From: Adenophora triphylla var. japonica
Lineage: Eukaryota > Streptophyta > Magnoliopsida > Asterales > Campanulaceae
Assembly (NCBI GenBank): GCA_022495995.1
Contig: JAFEMH010000078.1
Span: 310,001 to 374,000 of the forward strand
Length of the DNA stretch: 64,000 nt
Reading direction: 5' to 3'
The notes under the pieces were generated by a model. The model was given only the letters and a program-made list of their open reading frames with translations. It was not told the DNA's origin and ran no database searches. A program made the position numbers and the translations under genes. Below, in pieces: positions 1 through 9,590 of the stretch (position 1 is its first letter; the number at the start of each line of letters is the position of its first letter).

Positions 1-66
1 AGCTAAAAGCAAAAGAGCAAGAATCCTAAACACCAAAGTTAAGTATGCTACAGCATTGGATGCCAT
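1..66 (-). CDS. Start of a CASP-like membrane protein (partial)
   Basis: Reading on the minus strand, an ATG at 66-64 opens a frame that runs off the window edge. It gives 22 residues beginning MASNAVAYLTLVFRILALLL, a hydrophobic first membrane segment. This resembles the N-terminus of plant CASP-like (CASPL, DUF588) four-helix membrane proteins, which scaffold plasma-membrane domains or have unknown roles. A CASPL-like remnant lies just upstream on the same strand (399-1131), which supports a small tandem cluster. Only the first exon fragment is visible, so the family assignment rests on the neighbour and on hydrophobicity. Confidence 0.35.
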   Translation of the reverse strand, partial: MASNAVAYLTLVFRILALLLLA

Positions 67-398
67 GACTCTTACAACTTCTCTTATCTTTCACTTTCTT
101 CACACTGCCAACGATTTTCACTTGAAAAGGTCTTTATACACAGGCAAGCGTGGCTTAAATTATTATCCTTTTGCCAGCTGTACTTTTCAGATGATATCAA
201 GGAGTTCTTTTTGGTCCATACAAAGTTGATTGAACATTCTCATGGTATCTCACAAACATTAAAACATTTTGTGTGAACAAAACATTACAATTACTTATAT
301 TGTTCGGTTTCGGCCCAAAAGAGGTCAATAGCCAGTTGGAAACATCATACAGTAAACTTGACCACTTTTTAGTGGTATTTTCTGTATATAAGATATGC
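67..398. other. Intergenic DNA, nothing recognised
   Basis: These 330 bases lie between the left-edge CASP-like start and the CASP-like remnant. I see no ORF, RNA gene or transposon end. It would be the promoter region of the left-edge gene if that gene is real. Confidence 0.4.
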
Positions 399-1131
399 TC
401 AACGGTCATCAATCAGTAAAGTTAATAGGAGTATTTGGTAAGAGAATGAAAACAGAAAAAGACAATTTTCTTGTATTGAGCATGAAACAACACAGAAGAT
501 ATCATCAGACCAGCAAAGGAAAATTCCAAACATATCTTCCAAGTTTAACGGAAGAAACTGCTTCTCTAGTTGCACCTCAACTATGAAAAAAACAGACAGA
601 ACAGCCATGCAAAGGAAAACCACAAATAGGAGACAAGTAGAAACATAACCCGGATCAAAGAAAATAATCCTATCCAATATCGCTTCATCTAATTCTTCTG
701 CACCTTCAACTTGAGCAAGGAGGGCAAAATATAAATCCAGGGACTTCACAAGCTCTCTCAGTCCCATAATACCTTACCCATTTACTATTAGGAACGGAAA
801 TTAAGTAATAATGTTATAAAAGTACGTGTTGTGAGCTGGTAGGAGTGAGAAAGTGGGGTAGGGAATAATAAGTGAATATTTGTTGTGAGTTTGACAAGTG
901 GGTCCCATTAATAGAAAAGTATAATAAAATTTTCCTTTATAGGAAGTATGACTTACCAATGGAACTTCCGCAAAGTGGGTAAGGTGTTATGGGATGAAGG
1001 GAGTATGTTGCAGCAAAGCCCGGACCAACTCCTGAAGCCAAGAGAAAGCTCACCACCTGTCGATCGAACCCAATCTCGATGTTAGACTGATAGTCAAAGA
1101 CACAATGGATTTGGTCACAATATATACACAT
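399..1131 (-). pseudogene. CASP-like protein remnant split by a MITE
   Basis: Two minus-strand blocks resemble CASPL4D-type proteins. The upstream block (about 1131-1006) encodes a segment containing FDRQVVSFLLASG, like the third membrane region of CASPLs. The downstream block (752 to about 590) encodes LVKSLDLYFALLAQ and then GYVSTCLLFVVFLCMAVLSV, like the last membrane helix. Between them lies a Stowaway-like insertion (753-1003). No clear first exon is visible upstream, and the frame after the last helix runs on without the usual short tail. I infer a disrupted, probably dead copy. A functional gene with the MITE acting as an intron is possible, because a GTAAGT donor-like site lies inside it. 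Family recognition is from memory of CASPL features, not a search. Confidence 0.45.
753..1003. mobile_element. Diverged Stowaway-like MITE in CASP-like remnant
   Basis: The right end reads GGGATGAAGGGAG followed by TA, and inward of it CATAACACCTTACCCACTTT (read on the minus strand) matches CATAATACCTTACCCATTTA near the left end. The terminal CTCCCTC-type sequence at the left is mutated to CTCTCTCAGTCCC. The interior carries the GTTGTGAGT motif shared by the other Stowaways here. It interrupts CASP-like coding sequence. Confidence 0.6.
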
Positions 1132-1802
1132 CCGCTTAGAAAATACCAGCGTCAGAGTAATTAGTTAGCATGAACACCTTGTCTGCATAAAATTCATACT
1201 CTGGGAGGCACCCGTTGCTTCTCCTCTCTTCAGGGTTCAGTTTGTTTTGGTCTATGCAAATTTTCAGGCTGAACCACTAGTGATCAGTCCAAGAAAATTT
1301 AAGACCAAAGCAAATTATGAAAAAAATCAAACCGAACCGAACCAAATAGTCTGGATTGGATCAGTTCGGACTGCGGGTCAGTTTAGTGTTTCAGGTCACC
1401 GAACAGACCACCTGACGATGGATACAGTGGTTCAAAGCAATTCTATTTCTGGCACTCTAATTTGCAGAAATTGTACCAGAATAAAGTTCCGACATACAGG
1501 GAAGTCAGATGTAAAGTGACAATGCTACTCAAACCACATGTTCATATCCATTAAATTGACTATGAACCTAAGAAGCGAACATAAACAAATTCTTAACGAA
1601 GTAAGCATGTGTAAAGCATGGGTTTACAAAGATGAAATACCCTTCATTAGAAAAACAAAAATAATACGAAATTGCTTCTCATCCCAAGTCGAGTAGTTAC
1701 TTTGTGAGCAGGTATCAACTTACTTGAAGTTAAAACAAGTACCTTCAACCATCCAGTGAAATTACAATGATATTACAGCAATTAACTTGTACATAACCGG
1801 AA
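1132..1802. other. Intergenic DNA, nothing recognised
   Basis: About 670 bases separate the CASP-like remnant from the stop codon of the helix-hairpin-helix gene. It would contain that gene's 3' UTR. A stretch near 1330-1410 has repeated CCGAACC/GGTTC-type words reminiscent of hAT-derived repeats, but no ends could be set. Confidence 0.35.
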
Positions 1803-4554
1803 TCATTGCTTCCTCTTCCTTTTGCTAGTTTTGCTTGAGCTAACATCTTTATCAGAATCTTTTGGCAAAGCAATTGGTTTGGTCCCGATAGCAGAACTCC
1901 ACAGAGCCCTTTCTGCATCTGATGGTGTGAATGAGCCCCCTTTTGCACTCAGTTCCTACAACAGATTTTTAAAGTTTGCATAAAGGCAAAGCAATAAACA
2001 ATGGAAAAGAGAACCCTAGAAAATTTTAAGTTTGAATGACTGCAAAGAAAAACACTTGGGCCAGTAATTAGGCCACAATAGATAGTATCTGCAAGAACTC
2101 TATATCAACGGAAATGCAGTGATATTTGATCTTAGAGGTCTGAACACAACAAACTCATTTGTCCTGCTAACTGAGGGCAGACACCAAAACAGCAACCCTT
2201 ACACTCATTGGATAAGGGTTTTGTTGCATATAAAAAAAACTCCATAAATATTCAAGTAACTTCTGTCCTGGCCCAAGATCTTTTCTCAGAGATTTCTTTA
2301 TCGTTTTTTTTTTTGTCCTTTTCAACAATGAATTCAACAACAGAACTAAGTTTTAGACACCATCCAATGACCAAGCTAACATTTAGGATACTTGGGTAAG
2401 ATCCTGATTAGTTTCCTTCAGATAATGAGATACATAGCCAAAAAACATATACTCCCTCCGTCCCGCCCGAAGAGGCACAAAACCAACCTCGCACGCAAAT
2501 TAAGGAAAATGATGTAGGAAAGAGAAAAAATTTAAATGTTGTGAGTATGAAAAATTAAATAGGAGAGAGAATGAGTGGGAGGAATAGTTAGGAGAGAGAA
2601 TGTTGTAAGTGTAAAAGTAAAGTAGGAGAGAGAATGAGTGGGTGGAATAGTAATAAAAACTTTCCTTTTTGGGAAAGTGTCTTTTTAAATGGGACACCCA
2701 AAAAGGAAATTTGTGCCTTTTCGGGCGGGACGGAGGGAGTATATTAATAATTGAAAACCGAGCATGTGGCACTATAGCGTGTGTGGTATTAAAAGATGCA
2801 CCTCATGTGAAATTTTATCAAGCCTTATTGAACATGATCAGAGAAGTTGAAAAGAACCAAATCCTTAGTAGCTAGTAATTAAAAGCCAGAATAAAGATTT
2901 AAATATTTACAAGTACATATGCCCGATGCAATGCCAGATTGTATAGCTCTTTTCATTTATCATGGTAAAGTCATGAGGAGAAGAATAGCCTCGTCACTCG
3001 TGAATATCATTAGTACTTCTTCTGCAGTTCTGCTACTCCTGCGTCCCAAAATAAGCGTTCCTTGTTCTATTTTTGACATCTTAAAATAAGTGAATCCTTT
3101 CCTTCTTGGAAATACTTTCTAAACAACGTGTATGTTATACCTTTGTACCTGTGAGATAGAAAACAAATAGGCCCACTGATTTGAAATCACTATAAGATAG
3201 TTGAGGGTACTAACAAAACATCATTATTCGAATACTTTCCTAAAACCCGTCTAAACTCTCTAAACTCTATTGTCATAGGGGACACCAAGTCTGACATGCT
3301 GGGAGTACCTTCTAAGTTCTAACTAGAACACCATCCATACTACTCAAAATTACTTCTAAAGAAAAATAAATGTCAAGTGAAGTGCCCATCAAACCTTTGC
3401 TTTCGCCTGCAGTTTTTCTGTAAACGCGAGATACTGCTTCAGTGTATAATCTTTTGAGTTTCCCAGCGCTGCCACCATTGCCTTGATTATTCATACAAGG
3501 AGAGCCAAATCAGTATTTATCAACAAAAATAAGACCAATGGAGAAAGTTCAACAATCATTAACCTCATCAGACATGAACGGAGCAACCTCAGGGGCATAA
3601 GCAGCTAGAATTGCAGAGGCAGTAGCAGGACCAACACCTTTCAAAACTGTAAGCTCGGAAATAGCTTTCGAAATGTCAGGCAAGGAGTGGAAAGCCTTCT
3701 GAGAAGCAGATTTTACAATATCCTCGTCCAACGATGATACAAAATCCAACAAACGTGGCCTATATTATTCAATACCCAACCATAGTCAGTTAATTAATAC
3801 TGCAAGTGAGACCAGAGCATAACTAAAATGACATATAATACCAATAGAAAAACGCATCCCCTGTTTCATTACTAATGCATACAGAACCACACTAATTTGT
3901 TTACTCCCTCCATCCCAAAATGATCCCCCACTTTTTTTTGCCGTTACTACTACGAAGGAACTTAGAGCAATAATTTTAGGTTGATATAATTATACAAATG
4001 AAAATCTAAAACTTATTATTGATATGCCATCAACAATACTATCAATAACAAGTTTTAGATTTTCATTAGAATAATAAAATAAATCTGAAATTATTGCTCA
4101 AAGTTTGTTCGTAGTAACCACTAAAAAGTGGAAAGAACATTTTGGGACAGAGGGAGTAATTTGAAAAAAGCATAGAGAGAATTAGCCAACCTCAATATCA
4201 TTATCAATAGAATCTACATCAGTTTAACACGACATAAGTTTCAAGAAAATAAAACATAATTCATCAACGATTCAGAACATGAGCATCACACAAACACACA
4301 TACACCGAAGGAGGGAGGGAGGGAGGAGAAACGTGCCTCCATTTTCCGCGAGTGAGCTTCCATTGCATGAGCTTGGAGAGCTCAGGAGTGGTGATGTAGG
4401 GATTAGGGTTTCGTTTGTGGATGAGCGGAGGGAGTTCCTTGCGGTAGAACTGGTCCAGCGACACCAGATTCGGCTTATTCAGCGATTCGATGCGGGAATC
4501 GTATGCCGACAGTGCCTCTTTCCATTGATTTACATCACAGCTTTTGAATTCCAT
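1803..4554 (-). CDS. Helix-hairpin-helix DNA-glycosylase-like plant protein
   Basis: Four exons on the minus strand are 4554-4337, 3759-3564, 3481-3395 and 1955-1803. Phases join without breaks (654 nt, 217 residues). The protein starts MEFKSCDVNQWKEALSAYDS, and residues 112-120 are LKGVGPATA, a helix-hairpin-helix motif like those that grip DNA backbone in HhH-GPD glycosylases. The C-terminus ends with basic KRKRK, a probable nuclear signal. It resembles a conserved, poorly characterised plant family of about 220 residues, and I do not see a full glycosylase catalytic domain. Intron 1 starts with GC rather than GT (4336-4335); only this junction keeps the family's WRPR reading. Introns 1 and 3 hold Stowaway MITEs. 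Gene model confidence is high, function low. Confidence 0.85.
2452..2739. mobile_element. Stowaway MITE in intron 3 of the HhH gene
   Basis: Perfect ends CTCCCTCCGTCCCGCCCG and its inverse are flanked by TA on both sides (2450-2451 and 2740-2741), the Tc1/mariner-type target duplication. The interior has the family's GTTGTGAGT and GAATGAGTGG motifs. It is 288 bp and non-coding. Confidence 0.9.
3036..3305. mobile_element. Diverged Stowaway-like MITE in intron 3
   Basis: The left end is TA plus CTCCTGCGTCCC and the right end is CTGGGAG plus TA. The interior carries the CTTAAAATAAGTG-like words seen in old Stowaways. The ends match poorly, so the right boundary is uncertain. Confidence 0.4.
3904..4156. 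mobile_element. Stowaway MITE in intron 1 of the HhH gene
   Basis: Ends CTCCCTCCATCCCAAAATG and its near-inverse ending GACAGAGGGAG are flanked by TA. The interior is a long inverted repeat (AAAATCTAAAACTTATTATT mirrored after about 40 bases), so the transcript could fold into a hairpin. Confidence 0.85.
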
Positions 4555-5291
4555 TTCTGCCCAACTGTTGGCAAATGCAAATGGTGCGCTTCTCTAGTTG
4601 GAATTTGGGTGCAATCCCAACCGTTTGTTACTTCTTTCCGGCCCGATTAATTATCGCCCACTTAAGATTTCATGTGGGCTGGCTGGTTGGCCCATCTCTA
4701 GAATACTCAGAATTATAAGGAGTAGTATCGCTTCAGAACCTGAACTGCCATCAATGGGTTGTGCACTTCTTATAAGCCCAAGACAACCCATTATCTATTC
4801 TTCAGTCCAGCCTAATCTTTTGATTTTGGACAAACATCGAGCACTCCTCTAAGTGGATCTCTTATTCTCCCGTCCGTTAATGTTAATCACACACTTCCTC
4901 TTGCTCTCACATATGTCATTCCAGAATCACCTGACTTTGAAGTAATTACTACACATTATATCCCTCGAAAGAGTGGAAATACGTGTCTTGTGTCTTGTTA
5001 TGATCAAGTCTACCTTAGGCTACTATTCATTATAAATGAGCTACTTTCGATATTTTCTGTCGGCATGATTTTTGTCTTGTCCTTATTATGACTTACTTAA
5101 GCTTAAGCTAAATCTCCGTGCCTACGATTGACTTGAGGAGGGGGTGTAAACGATAAACCGGTACTCAATCGGTCATGTAAAAGCGCCAGAAAATTGTATA
5201 GTTAGAATATGATATGTTAACATTTATTGATATCTCTATCCTTATTCAAAGACATTGTAATAGTGCTCTTTACTTTTAGTTAATTAATATA
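4555..5291. other. Upstream region of the HhH gene, no gene seen
   Basis: This region lies 5' of the minus-strand HhH gene and should contain its promoter. I found no convincing TATA box, coding exon or transposon end. Confidence 0.4.
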
Positions 5292-5568
5292 CTCCCTCCA
5301 TCCCAATAAGTGCTTCACCCTTTTGGGTGGGCACGCAAATTATGAAATTGGGAGGGAAAAAAAAATGTTGTGAGTGTAATTTGAAAATAGGAGAAAGAAT
5401 TAGTGGAGGGAATAGTAAATTATAATGATGTTGTGAGTATTAAAATAATGTATGAGAGAGAATGAGTGGAGGAAATAGTAAAGATTTTTTGCCAAAAAAG
5501 GAAAGGTGAAGCTTCTAACGGGACGCCCTTTTGGATAATTAGTGAAGCTTTTATTGGGACGGAGGGAG
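5292..5568. mobile_element. Stowaway MITE
   Basis: Ends CTCCCTCCATCCCAATAAG and CTTTTATTGGGACGGAGGGAG are flanked by TA. The internal GTTGTGAGTGTAATTTGAAA block is shared with the copies at 6494 and 20441, so these form one subfamily. Confidence 0.9.
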
Positions 5569-5733
5569 TATATTGCAAAGCAATAACATTGAAAACGAAG
5601 TTGGGTCTTTTCCTTAACCTTCTGCATATGCCTCTCTTCGATTTCTCTCTCAACGGTGAGCATATGCAATTAAGTCCAACAGTCTCATTCTCCTTCTCCT
5701 TTACTCGTTTATATGTATTTTCATTGTCTAATA

Positions 5734-6020
5734 CTCCCTCCGTCTCGTCTGACTAACTAAGGACAATTTGTCATTTTAAGCGTTTTACTCAACTTAGGAC
5801 GTTCCAAAATGACAAGCTTATATTATTTTTATATTCAATGAGACTCATTTGTTATACTCACAACAACAATCTCCTTACTATTCCTCCCACTTTTTTTTTT
5901 CTGTTTTACTTTTAATACTTACAATACCTCTTACACTAATTCTCTCTCCTGTTATTATATTAGTATTTCTTAATTCCAGTATTAAAAGAAAAAATTCTAA
6001 GTCAGATAAGATGGAGGGAG
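5734..6020. mobile_element. Stowaway MITE, different subfamily
   Basis: Ends CTCCCTCCGTCTCGTCTGAC and GTCAGATAAGATGGAGGGAG are flanked by TA. The inner part differs from the GTTGTGAGTG subfamily, with inverted TGACAA blocks. Confidence 0.85.
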
Positions 6021-6141
6021 TAATAATTATAGTGTTTGTGTTTGCTTATAAGCTAAAAGTCAATAAGTGAAATAAAACTCATTTATTGCGTAAATAAGTG
6101 AAGGTTAAAAAGGTTCAAAAATATTGCTTTTTTCACATATA

Positions 6142-6425
6142 CTCCCTCCGGCCCGCTAATATCCGCACTAACACTATTTGTGCGGGAATTAAGGAATATG
6201 ATATTTTAATAAAATGTTGTGAGTGTAAAAGTAAAATAAGAAAGATAATGAGTGGAGGGAATAGTAAATTATAATGGTGTTGTGAGTATTAAAATAATGT
6301 AGGAGAGAGAATGAGTGGAGTAGGGTGAATATTTTATTAATATAAAGTTTCCTTTTTGGGAGTGTGCAATTTGTAATGGGACGCCCAAAAAGGAAAATGT
6401 GCGGTTTGTAGCGGGACGGAGGGAG
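6142..6425. mobile_element. Stowaway MITE
   Basis: Ends CTCCCTCCGGCCCGCTAAT and GTAGCGGGACGGAGGGAG are flanked by TA. The interior has the GTTGTGAGTGTAAAAGTAAAA block also found at 2452 and 7506. Confidence 0.9.
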
Positions 6426-6493
6426 TATATGAAATCAAATCTATATTTACTTTTAATAAAAAAAATATTCCCAAATTACCCATCATCTGCATA

Positions 6494-6775
6494 CTCCCTC
6501 CGTCCCACCAATTGCTTCACCCTTTTCCTCCGGCACGGGAATTATTGTAATAGGAGGGAAAAAAAATGTTGTGAGTGTAATTTGAAAATAGGAGAGAGAA
6601 TTAGTGGAGGGAATAGTGAATTTGAAAAGTGTTGTGAGTGTAATAGTGTTTTAGGAGAGAGAATGAGTGGAGAGAATAGTGAAGATTCTTTGCCAAAAAA
6701 GAAAAGGTGAAGCTTCTAACGGGACGCCCTTTTGAATAATTAGTGAAGCTTTTATTTTTATTGAAACGGAGGGAG
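6494..6775. mobile_element. Stowaway MITE
   Basis: Ends CTCCCTCCGTCCCACCAATT and ATTGAAACGGAGGGAG are flanked by TA. It belongs to the same subfamily as 5292-5568. Confidence 0.9.
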
Positions 6776-7064
6776 TATATTATTTATGATAGTTTAAAAC
6801 TTTTAGAAAGAAATGTGATTGTATAAACTATATGATTCATCAAAAGCCTGCAAGGAATAAAACATTTAGGGCTCGTTTGTTTGATAGGCTGATAGGATTA
6901 TCATGTTTTAATAGTTAGAAGATTATTAATATGAAGGGGATAAGATGTGATAAAAGATCTTATCTAGATTGTTAGGATTATTTATTTTTAATAAAAAAAT
7001 ATTCCCAAATTTTTTATTTTTTTTTTACCTTTTGTTTCAAATGATTCATTTCTAATCTGATATA

Positions 7065-7340
7065 CTCCCTCCGTCTCAATAAAAACTTCACTAATTACTC
7101 AAAAGGACGTCCCGTTAGAAGCTTCACCTTTCCTTTTTTAGCAAAGAATCTTTACTATTTCCTTCACTCATTCTCTCTCCTACATTATTTTAATACTCAC
7201 AACACCATTATAATTTACTATTCTCTCCACTAATTCTCTCTCCTATTTTCAAATTACACTCACAACTTTTTTTTTCCCTTCCATTTCCATAATTTACGTG
7301 TCCACCCAAAATGGTGAAGCACTTATTGAAAAGGAGGGAG
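7065..7340. mobile_element. Stowaway MITE, inverted relative to neighbours
   Basis: Ends CTCCCTCCGTCTCAATAAA and TTATTGAAAAGGAGGGAG are flanked by TA. The interior is the reverse complement of the 5292/6494 subfamily (ACTCACAAC in place of GTTGTGAGT), so it sits in the opposite orientation. Confidence 0.9.
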
Positions 7341-7505
7341 TAATTAAAGTCTGTGTGTGTGTGTAATGTGTTTTTATTTTATTGTGTCATGTGTTTCGAT
7401 TGATGCGAGTGGTCCAAGTGATGGAAGACATCCTCTATTCTTTTTAAAAAAATAATAAAAAAATACTCACGCTCTCCATTAATAATAATGAATGATTAAT
7501 GAATA

Positions 7506-7780
7506 CTCCCTCCGTCCCGGACCTATGTGCCTAGTTTGATTTTTCACGTAAATTAAGGAGAGAGTATTATATTGAAAGTGTTGTGAGTGTGAAAATAAAA
7601 TAGGAGAGAGAATGAGTGGAGAGAATAGTAAATTATAATGGTGTTGTGAGTATTTAAATAATGTAGGAGAGAGAATGAGTGGAGGGAATAGTAAAGATTC
7701 TTTTCCATTTTAGGAAATGTGCACGTAGGTTTGGGACGCCCAAAATGAAAAGTGTGCACGTAGGTATGGGACGGAGGGAG
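7506..7780. mobile_element. Stowaway MITE
   Basis: Ends CTCCCTCCGTCCCGGACC and GGTATGGGACGGAGGGAG are flanked by TA. The interior belongs to the GTTGTGAGTGTGAAAATAAA subfamily. Confidence 0.9.
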
Positions 7781-7844
7781 TATTGACTAAATGATTGCAG
7801 CCGAGTTAGGTATAACCTAGCTACCAGTTTTGATTGAGATTATT

Positions 7845-8029
7845 ATTTTCTTTTAAAATTTGTCTCAAATCAGTTTATTGTTTTTATATACTTTATTTTT
7901 TAATATGTACAAGGAACTCATTTATTGCATTCACAATAACAATTTATTTACTATTTTTTATTAACTTTTTATCTTCTACTTTATTTACTTTTTTTTTAAT
8001 TTACGCGTAAATTATGAGATGGAAGGAGT
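7845..8029. mobile_element. Truncated Stowaway-like fragment
   Basis: The right end GAGATGGAAGGAG plus TA is recognisable, and the inner CATTCACAATAACAATTT matches other copies. The left terminus is not recognisable. Confidence 0.35.
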
Positions 8030-8165
8030 AGATGGCAAAATTATAAATAAAAGAGAAGCATAGAAGGTATGTTCCTCGTGCAAGCTACAGCCAAGTAGAT
8101 GAATAAAGAAAGACTAGAAAGTAAAGACTTCACGCTCCGATGAACTTCAGATTTGACTTCATTTA

Positions 8166-8410
8166 CTCCTTTCATTTCATTTGAATTATTATATTTTGTC
8201 ATTTTGAATATTTTATTTGAAATTGAACAACTCAAAAATGACAAATGTTTTATTAATCAGACTCACTTTCACAATAATTTTTCACTCATTATTTTTTATT
8301 CGCTTTTTTTTTCTTAACTCATTTTTCATACTCTCAATATCTAATTCAGTTATATTTTTTGTTGATTTCCTATCTAATTCAATAATCTTATTTCGAGTAG
8401 ACAGGGGGAG
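8166..8410. mobile_element. Diverged Stowaway-like MITE
   Basis: The left end is TA plus CTCCTTTCATTTCATTTGA and the right end is TCGAGTAGACAGGGGGAG plus TA. The inner CTCACTTTCACAATAATT resembles the 5734 copy. Confidence 0.55.
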
Positions 8411-8749
8411 TATTAATCAAGAGTAAGTTTTGGGAGAAATCAGTTTCTTCATAAATTATAAAAAGTCCAATTTTTTTCAACTTGCAAATATTTGACGAAT
8501 ATAAGATCAGTTTAAAAAAAACAGGACTTTTTATAACTTAGGGAGAAACTAGTTTCCCCCAAAATATTGTGATTAATCAATCCTTACCACCACAATCAAG
8601 AGCATTAATAATAGCCACCAAGCTCTATTAATTCAATTTTGTCAAACTCCCCACCAATAAACGCGGTTTCAAATATTGCTCTCCACAAGTTAAGACATTA
8701 ACTTCCAATCGCACAATTTTGAATCAATTTTTTATATTTTAGTACGATT
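8411..8749. other. AT-rich DNA, nothing recognised
   Basis: No ORF or repeat ends are seen. Two stretches, AGTTTTGGGAGAAATCAGTT near 8424 and its rough inverse near 8540-8560, form a loose inverted repeat of unknown origin. Confidence 0.3.
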
Positions 8750-9260
8750 GATGATGCTCGACTTTCGGGATCTCACTTGTTTAGGATATATGGCTTGTAT
8801 ATTGGATTGTATCTAGAACATAACAAAGACAATGAGCACCGTTAGAGATCAAGTCAGAGTTTAATCTAGCTCAGGCCGTCGGGTGTGAGAGTAAGATCTC
8901 TGAAATTTATAACTGAGAAATAAGACTTGGAACGTCTTAGTGAGTTGTGCGTTTAGGGTTTGGACAATGTAGCTTACAAATGATAATTTGGCACTTACCT
9001 TGTCCATGGAGACAAAGGTTGATATTTATAGTGTGAGGGAGCTGCTTGATGATGCCAGTCCTGGAGGATATCTTTGTCTTTGACCTAAGACACGTGTTCG
9101 CCCCTGATGAATTCTGCAATAAAGCAATATTTACCGCAGATGAATGTCGCTGAAAGAACATGTACAGAGGATAGTTGGCGTCGCGCCTTATATGCATAGA
9201 AGGCGCCTGAGCCACCATTTAATGCGATTGGTACAAGCCGGCTTATTGGTGTAGCATAGT
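8750..9260 (-). repeat. LTR-like promoter fragment, minus orientation
   Basis: Read on the minus strand, a TATAAATA box (9030-9023) precedes a leader of a few hundred bases. The layout and the word GGTGTGAGAGTAAGAT (8882 on the plus strand) resemble the gypsy Tat promoter segment at 37250-37380. I could not set LTR ends or target duplications, so this is probably a solo or truncated LTR. Confidence 0.4.
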
Positions 9261-9590
9261 TTGTAATTATATTATTCCTATTAAATTATACATTCAGTCA
9301 CGTCCATATAACTTGCAAGGAATTTACTAAACTCTCAATAATAAATGAACCTAGATCCTTTTTATTTCAGTCACGTCCTCAATTATATCTAATCAACAAA
9401 ATAGTAGTCAATGTATAAATTATCAAAGTTAATTAATGGAGCAATTTATATCCAATAATTAAAAAGTCAATTTATATCTTAACATATAATTGAAAGCCTA
9501 AAACTAGATGGTAAATATTTTGATAAACAAGAATGATTTTTAATGGAAGAATTAAATATATAGCATAGAGATCAGATACTTATTACATCT
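9261..9590. other. AT-rich flank of the Tekay insertion
   Basis: Non-coding AT-rich DNA ends in the target duplication CATCT (9586-9590). The sequence presumably continued directly into 18016 before the retrotransposon inserted. Confidence 0.4.
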
